Below, piece by piece: positions 1 to 11,591 of a stretch of 64,000 nucleotides of DNA. The stretch comes from Dryomyza anilis (lineage: Eukaryota; Arthropoda; Insecta; Diptera; Dryomyzidae). The notes beneath the pieces were generated by a model. The model was not told where the DNA came from and searched no databases. It worked only from the letters and a program-made list of their open reading frames with translations. How positions within the stretch are numbered: position 1 is the first letter of the stretch; each line of letters opens with the position of its first letter. The position numbers were made by a program, and so were the translations under genes. The DNA lies in NCBI GenBank assembly GCA_951804985.1, contig OX638132.1, positions 9,591,529 through 9,655,528 of the forward strand, written 5' to 3'.

Positions 1-139
1 GGTTAACCCTAACCAATTTCCACTCGGGTTTATGTAATTTATGATATGTGTCCAGTATTTTCTAGATCCATTCCTTTTATTATTATTTAATCCTTATAGT
101 TGGATTATAGGGCCTAAACAAATAATTTTCAATTTCCAG

Positions 140-385
140 CTAAATGCGGCTCTTTTTCAGTTTTCTGCGCCATATATTCAAAAGCCGTCTGCTTAGGCGG
201 CTGCCTTGGGGATTCCAGTCAAGTGCAGTTCTTGTAATGTTTCTGTTTGGCTTTCGCAGCGTGTGGCCTATCCAGTTTGAGCACTGACGAAACCATTGTC
301 CGTTCAGAAAATCCACGTAAAGGCATCTGTACACAAAAACTTGGATGTCTTGGGTGTTGCGAGCCGTCATGTTCCCTGTTTCTCA
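140..385 (-). pseudogene. Non-LTR retrotransposon fragment, C-terminal end of the polymerase ORF
   Basis: The minus strand reads DIQVFVYRCL, then CSNWIGHTLRKP, ITRTALDWNPQG and LNIWRRKLKK. The WIGHTLRKP..ITR.AL.WNPQG..W.R pattern is typical of the end of reverse transcriptase ORFs in several animal non-LTR clades (established pattern, remembered). Only about 76 codons are open, the segment between YRCL and WIGHTL looks shortened, and the usual RGRPK before the Trp is altered. It is a dead fragment lying 1 kb beyond the annexin gene. Confidence 0.7.
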
Positions 386-420
386 TCAGCAGCACAGATA
401 TTACATTCGAATTGAACTTA

Positions 421-1376
421 GTAAAAGTTTTCAGAGCATGTTTAACATTTTTAAAACGTCTGTATGTAGTTCCTAATTAAAACGGTCGAATATCTTTAAG
501 TTCATTTTTTTATTTTGTCTTAAAACCTTCATAACCTTTAAACGAAACGTCCTAGAGTGGTAAAAGTATTTTTTTATGGTGATTCTAAACTCAATTATTT
601 AATGTAGAAACCACTTAAGTCATTCCAGATGGATAAAATTATTACTTACCAAAAATTACTTTTATATAAATCAATAAACTATTAAAAAGTATTTTTTTTT
701 GTACAATTTATTTCAAATCAAATTATTGCATAATACCATTAATGAAATGACCATAAACGTAAATGCTTGATTCTTTAAATTAATATGAAATTAACAAAAT
801 TTATGAAATTGAGAAAATATATATGAAATAAACAAAATTATGATATTAACAAAATTATGAAATTAGAACTTTTTATTACTGAAGCTGTTTAAAGTGATTA
901 ATACGAGGCTAAGCAAACTAAAACGTAGCCATAATCGCCGGACAAATCATCCTGCAAATAAACAAAAGAAATGTATATTTTATTCAAAGATGAAAATTAA
1001 AACAATTGATTTTTAGTGTTAATTTATAGTTTATTTAATGCAACGATTTTATTTTTTATTTGTTACATTTTCAATAAAGCACAACACAGTGATGATTGAA
1101 AAACTACAAATACAATTGGTTAAATCACAACATTTTAACTAATAATATTGCACAATTAATTGCAGCGATATAATACAAAAATGAAGCAGTTTCTTTTATA
1201 ATTAATAAATATTTAAATTAAAATTACATGAAAATCTCGTGCTCTAAGAACTTTTAAAATGTTTGGTTTTTTTTTTAAGTTTTACTACATAAGGCGCTTT
1301 TTGGAAAAATGCTTGCTTTGCTTGGCTTTTATAATTGTTTGGCATTTTGTCTGTCCACTGCTGAGCTGAACACATT
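421..1376. other. 3' flank and 3'UTR of the distal annexin isoform
   Basis: Very AT-rich sequence with simple A/T runs. Beyond the poly(A) signals listed separately I see no gene, RNA gene or complete repeat. Confidence 0.5.
1030..1060 (-). terminator. Poly(A) signal cluster for the distal AnxB9 isoform
   Basis: Three AATAAA hexamers on the minus strand at 1055-1060, 1048-1053 and 1030-1035, about 320-350 nt after the distal stop codon. They are plausible cleavage signals for the long transcript. Confidence 0.35.
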
Positions 1377-1430
1377 CTACCAGGCCACCATGGTGACCAG
1401 CAAGTATCCAATATCGGACTCGGAGTCATC
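1377..1430 (-). CDS. AnxB9: Annexin B9 alternative distal last exon
   Basis: On the minus strand a consensus acceptor (aaaatgcag) at 1431-1433 is followed by 17 codons and TAG, reading DDSESDIGYLLVTMVAW. It joins in phase 0 to the WIK end of exon 3 (donor after 5835), replacing the 17-codon proximal exon at 3484-3537. The product is again 324 aa and keeps an acidic residue at position 309, so the fourth calcium site is preserved, while the tail becomes acidic then hydrophobic with a terminal Trp. From memory, insect annexin B9 genes make isoforms with a DIGY..LVT..AW type tail, which supports this call. Transcript evidence is lacking, so use of this exon is inferred from splice site, frame, length and resemblance. 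Confidence 0.8.
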   Translation of the reverse strand, partial: DDSESDIGYLLVTMVAW

Positions 1431-1717
1431 CTGCATTTTAGTAAATTTGTATTTTTTTTATTTTTGTTGTAGTTGTTGTTGTTGTATTTGGAAGGCACAA
1501 GTTGTATTGAGAGATTAAAGTGTGTGGAGGAGTGGCGAGCGAATGGAGAAAAGATAGAAAAATAATTATGTTTGCATTAAAAATACACCGCTCTCACATG
1601 TTTACAGATAAGCAAAAATCATTAGTTAGATATGCAATACAAAAAAATGTAAATGTGTAGAAGCTTTTAATAGAATTATTTAATTAGTTCATACCACTTA
1701 ACACAATTTTGTTTTCT

Positions 1718-1910
1718 ATACAACATTTCTATATAATTCGCGGGTGCTGATTTGAACCACATACGCAGCGTTTTCGTATATTCAGTTTTTAAGAAAATTT
1801 CATTTTTAATTTTAGGCGTTTTTCAGTCACTTCTTAGAATAAAAAAAATACAGTACTTGAACTATTCTTTTCTATAAAGCTTTCAACGCATTTTTGTATA
1901 CATTTAAAAA
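1718..1910. repeat. Partial copy of the CATCAATTCTATATAATTCG terminal-repeat family
   Basis: Contains the block tatataattcgcgggtgctg followed by a ttcagtttttaagaaaa / ttagaataaaaaaaata context, matching the left part of the copies at 4025, 31678 and 62510. No opposite end is found nearby, so it is a fragment within the annexin distal intron. Confidence 0.5.
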
Positions 1911-2046
1911 AAAAAAACCCCGCTTTGGTTGTATTAGCACAGATTAGTATTAAAATAACATTTTGTTTCTAAAATCTATATAAAATGTTAACTTAGAGGG
2001 CAGTATTGTATCGGTAGAGTGAATTTTTCTAAAGAAAATACTTTAT

Positions 2047-2330
2047 AAAGGGTTTTTCAATAAGAGCGCTACAAAAGTTTTTTTCAAGGGTTTTTCAACA
2101 GGGACGCTACAAAAGTAGAGCGACAGGGACAGCAAACGACGCCATATTTCTTGCCGCTCTTTTGACATTTCTCTTCAGTAAGGTTTGCCATTTCATGTTG
2201 GAAAGATACAACGAGTCGAAATTATTAAAATTTACTATTGAAATTCGAATTCGTATATCTTTCCATCATGAAATAGCAAACCTTACTGAAGAGAAATGTC
2301 AAAACAGCGGCCCTGCTGAAAAACCCTTTA
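2047..2330. mobile_element. Foldback MITE with duplicated left terminus
   Basis: Ends read aaagggtttttcaa and ttgaaaaaccctttat-like, forming terminal inverted repeats. Inside, a long arm (gccgctcttttgacatttct...) at about 2152-2200 is mirrored at about 2262-2310, and the loop is about 60 nt. The terminus gggtttttcaa..gacgctacaaaag occurs twice in direct orientation, at 2050 and 2088. No coding capacity. It lies in the distal annexin intron. Confidence 0.65.
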
Positions 2331-3483
2331 CTATACATATCGACTGTATATATCGACGTTGTATAAGTAAAACTATTCGAAAATACGTTTTTTTTTTAAG
2401 TTTATTAAATAATATTATAAAAATGAATTGCTGTATTTAATATTTTGAAATGCCATTCAAAAGATGAACATTTTCTCAACATTAATTAATATTTTTGAAC
2501 TACTCAATCGAAGTTTGTTCGAATATATTTAGAAAAAGAGGACAATTAAAAGTGCTTTATCAACGCAGAATTATGCGTGGTATTAGTGACAAAATCGTAA
2601 ATAATGCGTTAATGAATTTTATATATATATAATGTATAAATTAATGAGTGTGATAACCTGTAGTGTATGAAAAGTAAACAAAAAAAAATAAAAGTTTCTT
2701 TTCGCATATCTAATTTTATTTCAACAATTTAAACTTAATTGCAAAAATTAAAATTAGTGTTTTACATTAAGAGCGTATAAAACAAAACAAAAATAATATA
2801 TAAAACAAATATAATAGTTATGATTTTTATTAAAATAAGTATATGAAAATAGTTTATAAAAAAAAATACAAGCTTTAATATATGCATGTTTGTGTTTGTA
2901 TGTCGTAAAAATAGTATTTATATATTATAAACATGATGTTCAATGCATTAGTTTGCAAATAATATTAACAATTAGCTGTCTAGCTAAAAAGTAACAAGTG
3001 GCTTTCGTAAATATTCGAGTTTTATATGAAATTTAATGCATTTTCGTAGCGCACTTTTTTGTTTATTTTGCTAGGTCATAGAACACACACATTTTGCAGT
3101 GTGCTTTAATTTACTAATACGTTATATTTTTGCATTTTTGTTGTTGTTTTGAATAATTTTAATTTCTATATATATAGTTTCAAATTTACTAATTATATTT
3201 GTATATTTATAGGTGTAGGTTTATGGTGTATATTGTACATATATGCGCTATAAAAAAAAGTCTTCATTAACTGTTACAAAAATGCGTTTTGATTCGAAGT
3301 TTATGCAGTATAGGCTACAATTTTAGTTTTTGTATACTTTTTAAAAATTATTAATATTTTAGCATTGGACAGATTTTATTGATTTTGTTTTTGTAATTTA
3401 ATATTATGTTTAAGGCGAATTGTCTTGAGTTTTGTTGCTTGTTTTGTTTAATTTGAGTTTGAGAACAGTTTCAGTGAGATAGT
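2331..3483. other. AT-rich intron and proximal annexin 3'UTR
   Basis: Long A/T-rich sequence with many potential poly(A) hexamers on the minus strand. The part just below 3484 must be the proximal 3'UTR. No other feature recognised. Confidence 0.4.
3375..3380 (-). terminator. Poly(A) signal candidate for the proximal AnxB9 isoform
   Basis: AATAAA on the minus strand about 100 nt after the proximal stop codon. In such AT-rich DNA the hexamer is common, so position is the only support. Confidence 0.35.
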
Positions 3484-6400
3484 TTAGAATCCAACAATTG
3501 CCAATAGGGCGCGTTTGTAATCTCCAGAGGTATCGCCCTGAAAAAGTCGAACATTAGGTATTTATTTTTTTTTTATAAAGGCTTGAGAGATTATGTGATT
3601 TGAATATTGATTTTTATTTTTAAAAAGAATTTAATTTGTAGGTAGGCATAAAGGTAGCAACATTATTTATTAAAAACCATATATATCATTTTCCAAACCG
3701 TATTTCGAATTACGCAAATGTGTTACATTGTGCTACAAATATTTGTTGTTTTTTTTTATATAATTGCGTGCATAAAATTTATAGCTGCAGTTATAATCAG
3801 ACACGACAAGCAAAATTAAATCAATAAATAAAAAAAAGACGCACATAAAAGTATAAATCACACCGTTTTTAAGACATTGCAGATTTGGTGCGATTAAATC
3901 GTTGACTTGAATGCAACATGTACGACATAAAATATGAGTTGTGGGGTGTTTAAGCTTTCAACACAATTTTTTCTATGAGCATCCCATACTTAATTCGAGG
4001 ATGCTGATTACACGATTTTACACATGGACACCCCATACATCAATTATATATAATTCGCTGGTGCTGTTTTTGACTGCATACTCAGATTTTTCCTAATACG
4101 TAAAGTTTTTGAAAAAAATGCAATCGTAATTTTGAGCTGTTCTCACTCTCTACTTAGAATAAAAAAAATATAGAACTTTTGATAAATAGTTTAACAAAAA
4201 ACCGTAAACACTTTTTCTTCTAATTGTCCAGACTAATTTTAATATACTAATCATTACTAATATTTCAATAAGTTTTTAAGATAATAGAAGCTGAACTCTG
4301 AAATTTTTGATTTTTTAGTTTTTTTTTTATATATGTTTTATCATTTAGGATTGAATGATAAACAAAAAAGGGAATTATGATTATCTAGAGCATAGTCCAA
4401 ACTAACTATAAAAATTACAATTTTTATTTAATTGATCTACTATTTAAAATATGTCCCTGTGAACATAATTTTGTTACTCTTTTATATAAACAGTTTTGAA
4501 TAAATCAAAAAATATCACTACTTTATATTTAAAGTATACTTATTTTTATTGCATACTCAATTTTTTTCTTATTACGTAGCATTTTTGTGAAAAATTCTGT
4601 TAAAAACGACAATTTTTCAGTCATTGATATGTAAAATATACAAGCATTATAAATATAAACAGTTTTTGACGCAAACTGGGCATATTTTAAAAATGAGAAC
4701 CGATCAACAAAAGTTAGTAGTTTTGATCGTTAGTTTGAACTATGCTATGCATTAACATAAATTATTTTCTCATGTATCATTAGATCCAAAATGGTAAAAA
4801 ATCATCAAAAAATAGTCTACAAAAATCAGTACTTTTGGAGTTTAAATGTAAATATCTTAAAAACATATCGGAATAATAGTATTTGTTGGTATATTGTAAT
4901 TAGTCTGAACAATTGAAAGGTAAACTGCGTTTAAAGATTTTTGAAAAACTAGTTGGTTAAAGGTCGTTATTTTTTTTATTATAAAAAGTGTCTGAAAGCA
5001 ATTTTCTCAAAAACGTTATGCAATATAAAAAAACTGAGTACGCAGTCAAAATCAGAATGGATCTATGGGTTGAGTATTGCAAGAAATTTTACTCGTTTTG
5101 TTCAGTAATGTTTTGAATGCATACTCGATATTCTTGTTCTTTGTGTTTCTATCACTTTTGAAGATTATTTTTATACAAGAACAAATATTATAATTTTACA
5201 TATATAAAACACAGAATATTTTAAATTGATTTTTGTACTCTGCATAATTTTTATCAAAAAAAAAAAAAAATTCTAAAAAAAAGTATGAAATTTAATTTTG
5301 AATTTCATAAAAGTAAACCACGAAGAAAACTGTATATGCAGTCAAATCAGCACACTCAAATTGCGCAAAAACAATATGTTTTATAACGTTTTTATTCTAC
5401 TTTACATAAATATAACTCTGAAATTATGTAGAAATGATGTTTGAGAAAAGAGTGTTATTTGCGGTAAAAGCAACATTAGGCGATACACAGAATGTATTTT
5501 TTAACCCTAGAAATATTATTTGTAAAATAGGAATACAATTCATTATGAACTATAATGGATATTTTAAAAGGGGGAGGTTTGTAAAGCTGCTGTAGAGCAT
5601 AATTATTATAAAGCGCTTTTAATAGAAATCGTTGAAATGAATGCGTGATTTTTGTACATATTAATGAATGCAGCGCAATTTAATTTCGCTTATTTTTTTT
5701 ACGCAACACATACAATATCTATTATACATGCAGGACAAAAACACATGGTTAATATATTTGAGTTTTGAAAATATTAATAAAATTGCAACCATTCACCAGA
5801 ATAAATGTTAACTATTTAAATCAAAATAATTTACCTTGATCCAGGATTCCAAGCTCTTGCCGTATTTGTTCTGGAATGCTTCCTTGATGTCACCCAAATC
5901 GATTTCGGAGCGACTGACGACGATGCGAATCAGCGTCTTGTCCTTGGTGCCCATGCCGTGCATCGAGTCGTACAAACGCTCAGCGAAGTAATCGACCTTC
6001 GATTTGCAGCACTTGACTGTTGCGACAAAGCAAATAAGAATTTCAATTATATTTTTATTTTTGTACCTAAAAAAAACACCTACCAATTGCGAGGAAACCC
6101 TTCTCAACGGCACCGCTGAATTCACTCTTGATCGCCTTCTCGATATCATTGCCAGAGATGTTCTCATATTCGAGGAAAATCTGTCTCAGCTGCTGGTACG
6201 AGCGTGTGATCAGTATAGAGTTGAAGACCGACTCATCGGTGCCCCATTGACCCTCGCCGGCCTCGTGCAATGCCTGCGCATCAGCAGCGGCGGCAGCCTC
6301 ATCGACGCCTTGGTTCTCGTCACGGTTGCCCTGCACCAATGAGACGCACAAACGTTTGAAATGGCCGCTGGTGTCGCCCTTGAGATCAGACTCTAGCGCT

Positions 6401-8128
6401 TTGCCAAAACTTTGCTCATAGAACTGAGCGATTGTCTTAATGCCATAGTTGGAGAGGGTGCACAAAATCTCAATGATGGCCTCCTCGTCGGTGCCCAAGC
6501 CAGAGACGGCATCGTGCAATTCTTGTGCATAGAATTGTGGCAGCGGTGTCATGAGTGCAACAATGACATCCTCAAATTTGCCACCCAACTCAGATTTCAG
6601 ATCCGAAATCAGGTCCTTGCCGTAGGAGGTTTTGAAGGCTTCGGCAATTTCGAGACGTTGAACAATGCCGCGACGTGCGAGTACTTCGATGATTGCCTTC
6701 TCATCGGTGCCGAAACCCTTCATGGCTTTGCGAAGGATGGCAGCATCTTCGATGGGATCGAAGGGATCTGCTGGGTAGACGGTGGGGGTGCACTGCAAAT
6801 ACAAAATAATAATAATTTAAAGAAAAAATTGAATAGCAGATTTGTAAAAATAAGAAATCTATTAATTTAGAAAATAAATTTCTAATTGAGGTAAAATTTA
6901 TCGATTAAAATTATAAAGAGTAATCTAAAAATTATGAAAATCATACCAAATTGGCCAAATTTTAGAATATTTAAATATTTATCTTTTGGTTAGATTTCCG
7001 TGAACTACGACAGTATGATATTCCTAAATTTTACATTAATTCAATTAGATCCTTCATTCATTCAGAGCCTGTTTTATTTAGTTCGACGAAAATTAGGTTA
7101 TTTAGACAATTTTTTCATTTTAGTCATGTGTGATATTATCTTAATTCAATTGAATGTAAAATAACGCAAAAATAAATATTTGAAAAGCCCATGAATTAAA
7201 TGCATTCAATTGTATAGCTTAAAAATAAAATACACAATTGTGACATACATTCTCGAAACTGAAGTGACTTGTATGCCTCTATTCCACAAACGAAATTATA
7301 TAGCATTAAGTGCTTAAAGGAAATCAAAAGGAAACTTTAATTGTTAAATTCTCCAATTCTCCACTTCAAAAAGTGACTGAAAGTTAGCGGATATTTTAAT
7401 TTATTACACAATGCTTGTGAAACGTTTCAGCGAAAGTCACTTCCGAAATGTTTGCGTTGCAATGTTTTGCAATTATTTTTCGTTTTTTTTTGAATGCGTT
7501 GCAAAAAGCAATCATATAATTGTGTCGCATAAAGTATGACGCATAATAAATACCAATTAATAGTTAAATTAAAATGCATGTACAATGCTGAATAATTTCT
7601 GATAAAGGTATGTCCAAATTTTAAAACTAAATGAATGCTTGAATGTATAAATAAAAAATGATTAATTTTATAATGTCAAGTTCTATGAAAAAAGATATGG
7701 TAATAGATAAAGCTTTAATTAACAAGAATAATTACACATTTGACAATTAATACCATTGTTATCTACACAAGAAAATCTAAATTTTAAACTCTTTCTAATC
7801 TTTGAAGTTGATTAGTTTAATACAATTCATTTAAAATAATATAACACTCAAAAAAAAATACCGTACAATTAATAGTTCTTTTATAATTAATACAATTAGT
7901 CAATAGGATCGAATACTATTATTTCAATCGGTAAATACTATAAAATACTAAATACTTAAACATTATTTTTCAGTTAATCTGAATATATTTATTTTTGTAT
8001 AATATTAAATAAATAACAGTCCTATTGTCTAATTTTTATGGTATTTTATGAGATATTTTTCTACGTGTTAATATTAAAAAACAAAAAAAAACACTTACCT
8101 TGAATGGATAGTATTCGGCGGAGCTCAT
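3484..8128 (-). CDS. AnxB9: Annexin B9, proximal-terminus isoform (4 coding exons, 324 aa)
   Basis: Calcium-dependent phospholipid-binding protein of the cytosol and inner membrane face; the family acts in membrane trafficking and membrane-cytoskeleton links. Coding exons on the minus strand are 8128-8099 ([10 protein letters not shown]), 6792-6084, 6016-5835 and 3537-3484; all junctions are GT..AG and the frame is kept throughout. Four annexin repeats are visible. Each has a type II calcium site: GxGT at residues 36-39, 108-111, 192-195 (here QWGT) and 267-270, with the partner acid 39 residues after the Thr at E78, D150, E234 and D309. The length of 324 aa is normal for the family. The start is the ATG that gives the conserved [11 protein letters not shown]-terminus, 32 nt after an acceptor at 8161-8163, so a 5'UTR intron lies upstream. 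The last exon here encodes a C-terminus beginning [12 protein letters not shown], the usual annexin helix. I recognise the protein as the fly annexin B9 type with high confidence. Confidence 0.95.
4025..5075. mobile_element. About 1-kb foldback DNA element, internal palindrome
   Basis: The left end (acaccccatacatcaatta.., ttttgactgcatactcag) is mirrored at the right end (ctgagtacgcagtcaaaatcag, 5034-5055). A second internal pair is gagcatagtccaaactaac (about 4388) against gttagtttgaactatgc (about 4729). No ORF. Related sequence recurs at 1718, 10556, 31678 and 62510. It sits in the intron between annexin exon 3 and the proximal last exon. Confidence 0.6.
5076..5834. other. Intron sequence, no gene
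   Basis: AT-rich. A further decayed end of the same foldback family (gcagtcaaatcagcacactc near 5340) is visible; otherwise nothing recognised. Confidence 0.4.
6793..8098 (-). other. AnxB9: First coding-region intron of annexin B9
   Basis: 1306 nt of AT-rich sequence between the exon 1 donor (8098) and the exon 2 acceptor (6793). A worn remnant resembling the CACCCAG-type MITE interior (caataggat.., aatcggtaaatac) is at about 7895-7955. No gene seen. Confidence 0.6.
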
Positions 8129-8160
8129 TTTGTTGTAATTGAAGTTTAGTTACGTTTGTG
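8129..8160 (-). other. AnxB9: AnxB9 5'UTR segment upstream of the start codon
   Basis: On the minus strand the acceptor cattacag ends at 8161 and is followed by 32 nt of untranslated sequence ending acaacaaaATG, a good fly start context. It implies an upstream noncoding exon; the best candidate I see is at 13508-13561. Confidence 0.6.
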
Positions 8161-8458
8161 CTGTAATGAACAAATGAACATAGAAAAATCATTAAAAATA
8201 ATTATAACAAACACAATACTTAGTAGTGGTGCAATTAAATTTAATCAACGTTCATAGTACATTTTTTATAATTTATGCAGTACCCTTGGTATCTACCCTA
8301 AAAACCTTTTAATAGCACAAATTACACCGTGAAAATAAAATGACGTTCAAAATTGAGAAATCTTTGTGATTTTTCATAACTTAAATGACAAAATATTTTG
8401 ATGTAAAATTGTGAAATTGCTAAATTCGTGTAGCACAATTATATAATTATGATTTTTC

Positions 8459-9315
8459 AACAGCTGTGCGATTAATCAAACTGTTTGATTAATCAATTAA
8501 TTGATTAATCAGATTTGCCATTAAATAAAAACATTGTTCAAGCAATTAATCAGTATATTGATTAATACGAATTGTTGCTTAAAAAACGATTTGCTTCTCA
8601 AAATATTTTAAAATGCTTTACTACATGGTTCTTGAACATTTTAAGCCCTTGTAATGTTAAAACGCCAAAAACTGTCAAAGGTTTAAAAAAAAATATGTCT
8701 TTGGAATTTCTGAAGAATTCATATTCGTTTTACGTTATAAGAGGGTTAAATTCTTCATTTTATTTATTATTTCAAAACTAAATTTTCACTCAATTTAGGT
8801 TAGCAACACTTTTAAATGTTGTTAAATATAATTGCATAATTTTTAATTTATCTTGATTAGGGCTGTGCGATTAATCAAATTATATGATTAATCAATTTCC
8901 TGATTAATTGATTAATAAAGATTTTCGATTAATCAGATTAATCGAAAATCAGGATTCTGAATAATCAAAATTGTGATTAATTGATTAATCAGCATTTTGA
9001 TTAATATATTTAAACATATTTTACTATATAGTTCATAAACATTAAAATCATTTTCTTGTATTTTTTAATTATTTTAAAAATAAATTTTCACTTTATTCAA
9101 TTTGACTAAATTTTCAAGTGTTATTGAATAAAATTAATTAATTTTCAATTAATCAAAATGCTGATTAATCAGAATTCTGATTCATCAGGGTTCTGATTAA
9201 TCGATTAATAAATTAATCAGTATTTTGATTAATCAAAATTTTGATTAATTGCACAGCACTAATCTTGATTAATTAGAAAATTTGATTAATCAATTAATTA
9301 GAGCAGCCGGCCCTA
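8459..9315. mobile_element. Older hAT-type element made of GATTAATC repeats, 8-bp target duplication
   Basis: Flanked by the direct repeat GATTTTTC (8451-8458 and 9316-9323), the 8-bp size made by hAT transposases. The right end read inward is TAGGGCCGGCTGCTC; the left end, AACAGCTGTGCGATTAATC, is worn. The body is full of GATTAATC/GATTAATT units in both orientations. It contains a second, younger element of the same family at 8858-9261. No coding capacity. Confidence 0.75.
8858..9261. mobile_element. Younger hAT MITE nested in its own family
   Basis: 404 bp with terminal inverted repeats TAGGGCTGTGCGATTAATC and, at the right, its near-mirror ending GCACAGCACTA. Perfect 8-bp target duplication ATCTTGAT at 8850-8857 and 9262-9269. 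TAGGG.. ends plus an 8-bp duplication fit the hAT superfamily. No ORF, so it depended on a transposase made elsewhere. Confidence 0.85.
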
Positions 9316-9415
9316 GATTTTTCGATATAAAACTCAATAATTTTTGATGTAATTGTGTTACTGAGAATTATGAATGCTTGAGTCTGTCCAAGACGATGTC
9401 GGTAAGACGAGAAAA

Positions 9416-10147
9416 AAACCAGTTGGGAAGGTTAGATCACATGGGAAATTTTAAAGTAGGTGTAATTATGATAGTTAGGATTATCAAAATTATAGTCGGT
9501 CTAAGCCGACTATAAATACCCTACACATATGTGTGGTTACCATTCAAAGTGATATATAGGTCACCAGGGTATACGAATCCTGAAAATAACTACAAACATT
9601 CAATCGCTGAAGAATTTCCATTCATTTGATACCCATATTTACAAATGGGTAGGTGTACCGAATTTCGATTTTTTTTTTTAATGAACCACAGGTCTTTTCG
9701 ACGGAAAACATTATTATCACGTACTTGAGCATGATGTCAATATATATTTGACCAAAAAAGTTTACCTAAGCACGTATACATAAAAATTGATCTTTATATG
9801 TACATTTTATATGAGGTATTTGAACATAAGTGGTGGATCATAGGTCACAATGAACCGATCTCGCCAATTTTTTCGCACATACAGCGTAGGTGTATTAGTA
9901 ATCAAAGTTATAAGTTTCATTTATCTAGCTCTTCAATTTTAAAAGTAGTAGGGATTTCAACAGACAGACGGACAGACAGACGGACAGACAGACGGACAGA
10001 CGGACAGACGGACATCGCTAAATCGACTCAGGAGGTCATGCTGATCAAGAATATATATACTTTTCCATACCGGAGATGCTTCCTTCTGGGTGTTACAAAC
10101 GGCGTACCAAACTGAATATACCCTTTCACTCTTAGTGTAGGGTATAA
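9416..10147 (+). mobile_element. Helitron/DINE-like dispersed repeat, copy A
   Basis: Begins ccagttgggaaggttag, has a short palindrome TATAGTCGG..CCGACTATA near 9494, a (GACAGACG)n microsatellite at 9961-10013, then gatcaagaatatatatact, and ends in the hairpin TATACCCT..AGGGTATA (10117-10144). The whole unit recurs inverted at 61732-62505 and as a variant at 50361-51177. A 3' hairpin, internal microsatellite and lack of ORFs match DINE-1/Helentron-type elements of flies; the assignment is from memory. Confidence 0.6.
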
Positions 10148-10339
10148 TAAGCGGATTATGTATAGAAAATTTTAAACAGCAATTTATTTTAATGTACCTA
10201 CAGTTTTTTGACGATTGTTTTCATACAAAAACTTTCAAAAAAGTCGTAATTAAATTTAAGTTCCTTGTTAATTTTAACCATTATTACGAGCCATTATTTT
10301 TTTGTATTTGATCATAAAGTCAAGGGGTTCACCCGAAGA

Positions 10340-10510
10340 TGTTAATGTTATATGAGGTGTTTGAACATAAGTGGCCGGGTCACAGGTCCGATCATGCACA
10401 TTTTTAATACCAGACATCATATGTATATAAATAATCTAACTTTGAAGTTTCAATGTTCCAGCTTGCGTAGTTTTTCTGGAAACGTGATTTTAACAGACAG
10501 ACGGACGAAA
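10340..10510 (+). repeat. Fragment of the same dispersed repeat family
   Basis: Shares atgaggtgtttgaacataag and gacagacggac with copy A (there at about 9809 and 9963). No 3' hairpin. Confidence 0.45.
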
Positions 10511-10555
10511 AAATTAAGATGTAACCTTATTGTATGTCAATGTTTCTCTCATTAA

Positions 10556-10940
10556 TTAGAGCTATAGTCTGAAATTTTTGTTTTTTTTTAAAGAATTTTT
10601 TAAATATTTTGTATCGTTTACGATTTAATGATAACTAAAAAAAGGATTTATAGTTATCTAGAACATAGTCCAAACTAGCTATAAAAATGACTAACTTTTT
10701 TACTAAGAGATCTACTTTTTAAAACATAACATAATTTTAGTACTCTTTAATAAAAACAATTTTCAATAAAAACATGGACATATTTTAAAAATGGGAACTG
10801 TTCAACAAAAGTTAGTAGTTTTGCTCGTTAGTTTGAACTATGCTCTGCATAACCATAAATTAATTTTTTATGTATTATTAGATCCAAAATGGTAAAAAAT
10901 CGTGGAAAAATAGTCTAAAAAAATCAGTTATAGGTTTCGA
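10556..10940. repeat. Second copy of the 4025 foldback interior
   Basis: The blocks atctagaacatagtccaaac and aaagttagtagttttgctcg correspond to 4382-4400 and 4706-4727 in the same order. Outer ends are missing. Confidence 0.55.
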
Positions 10941-11591
10941 TTAGAATATAAAAAGATTTGTATAAACTTGTTATTGAAGTTTTCTAAAAATAGAGTGAAA
11001 ATATAGTTATTAAATAGTCTTATGTTAAATGATAAATGAAAGCTAAAATTCTAGTAATTTCTGCTTCTATTTTAAAAAAATAAATTATATACTATCGAAA
11101 TAAGTATTTAGTAACTAAAACTTTATATGGCCACTGGAAAAGTTATCATGTGAAATATGATATCATCGTTGGCTTAAATATCTACGTTTGTGCGGTCCCA
11201 GCGTCGACGCATTGGATTCAGTTCATTCAACTTTAAATAATGAAGTGCCTGCCAGTTTAAAAGAGATACGTTTTCACTATGCATAGGGTGGCGGAGGAGT
11301 GCGTATGGGAAAAGTGAAAGTTTGCGACAGCGCACTAGTCGCCGAAACACCTTTACAATGGCATTAAACTTTTTGGATTACAATGAGAGTCAAAGGCACA
11401 CAAACGCTATATATAATACAAAACTCAATGGCACAAAAGTCAAGGGCGTAAATCCCCCCATTGACCCCCAATAGATTTAAATGTAGAGTATGACGTGATA
11501 ATGAATCATATTTCATTAAATATAGCGTATGACGTACTAAAAATTCTACAATGCAACTGATTCATATAGTATGCCCTTCATGTGCATATAT
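10941..11591. other. Non-repetitive, slightly GC-richer stretch
   Basis: From 11150 to 11480 the composition is less AT-rich and no repeat family is recognised. On the minus strand a TATA box (ttatatatag, about 11411-11421) faces away from the RAD51C gene and toward annexin. It could be an alternative promoter or enhancer of annexin B9, but no exon can be defined. Confidence 0.25.

Noticed and set aside
1..20. ggttaaccctaacc looks like a telomere repeat
   Set aside because: Only about two units, followed by ordinary sequence; flies do not use such telomere repeats.
2162..2440. 92-codon plus-strand frame
   Set aside because: Runs through the arms of a foldback MITE.
5808..5834. Read-through end VNYFDLNS after annexin exon 3
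   Set aside because: It could arise by intron retention, but the donor is good and the tail does not resemble any annexin C-terminus.
8459..9315. Spaced GATTAATC repeats resembling a CRISPR-like array
   Set aside because: Repeats vary in spacing and orientation, the genome is eukaryotic, and terminal repeats with target duplications show hAT elements.
9798..10115. 105-codon frame with RTDRRTDR repeats, and its counterpart at 61763-62128
   Set aside because: Translation of the GACAGACGG microsatellite in the Helitron-like repeat.
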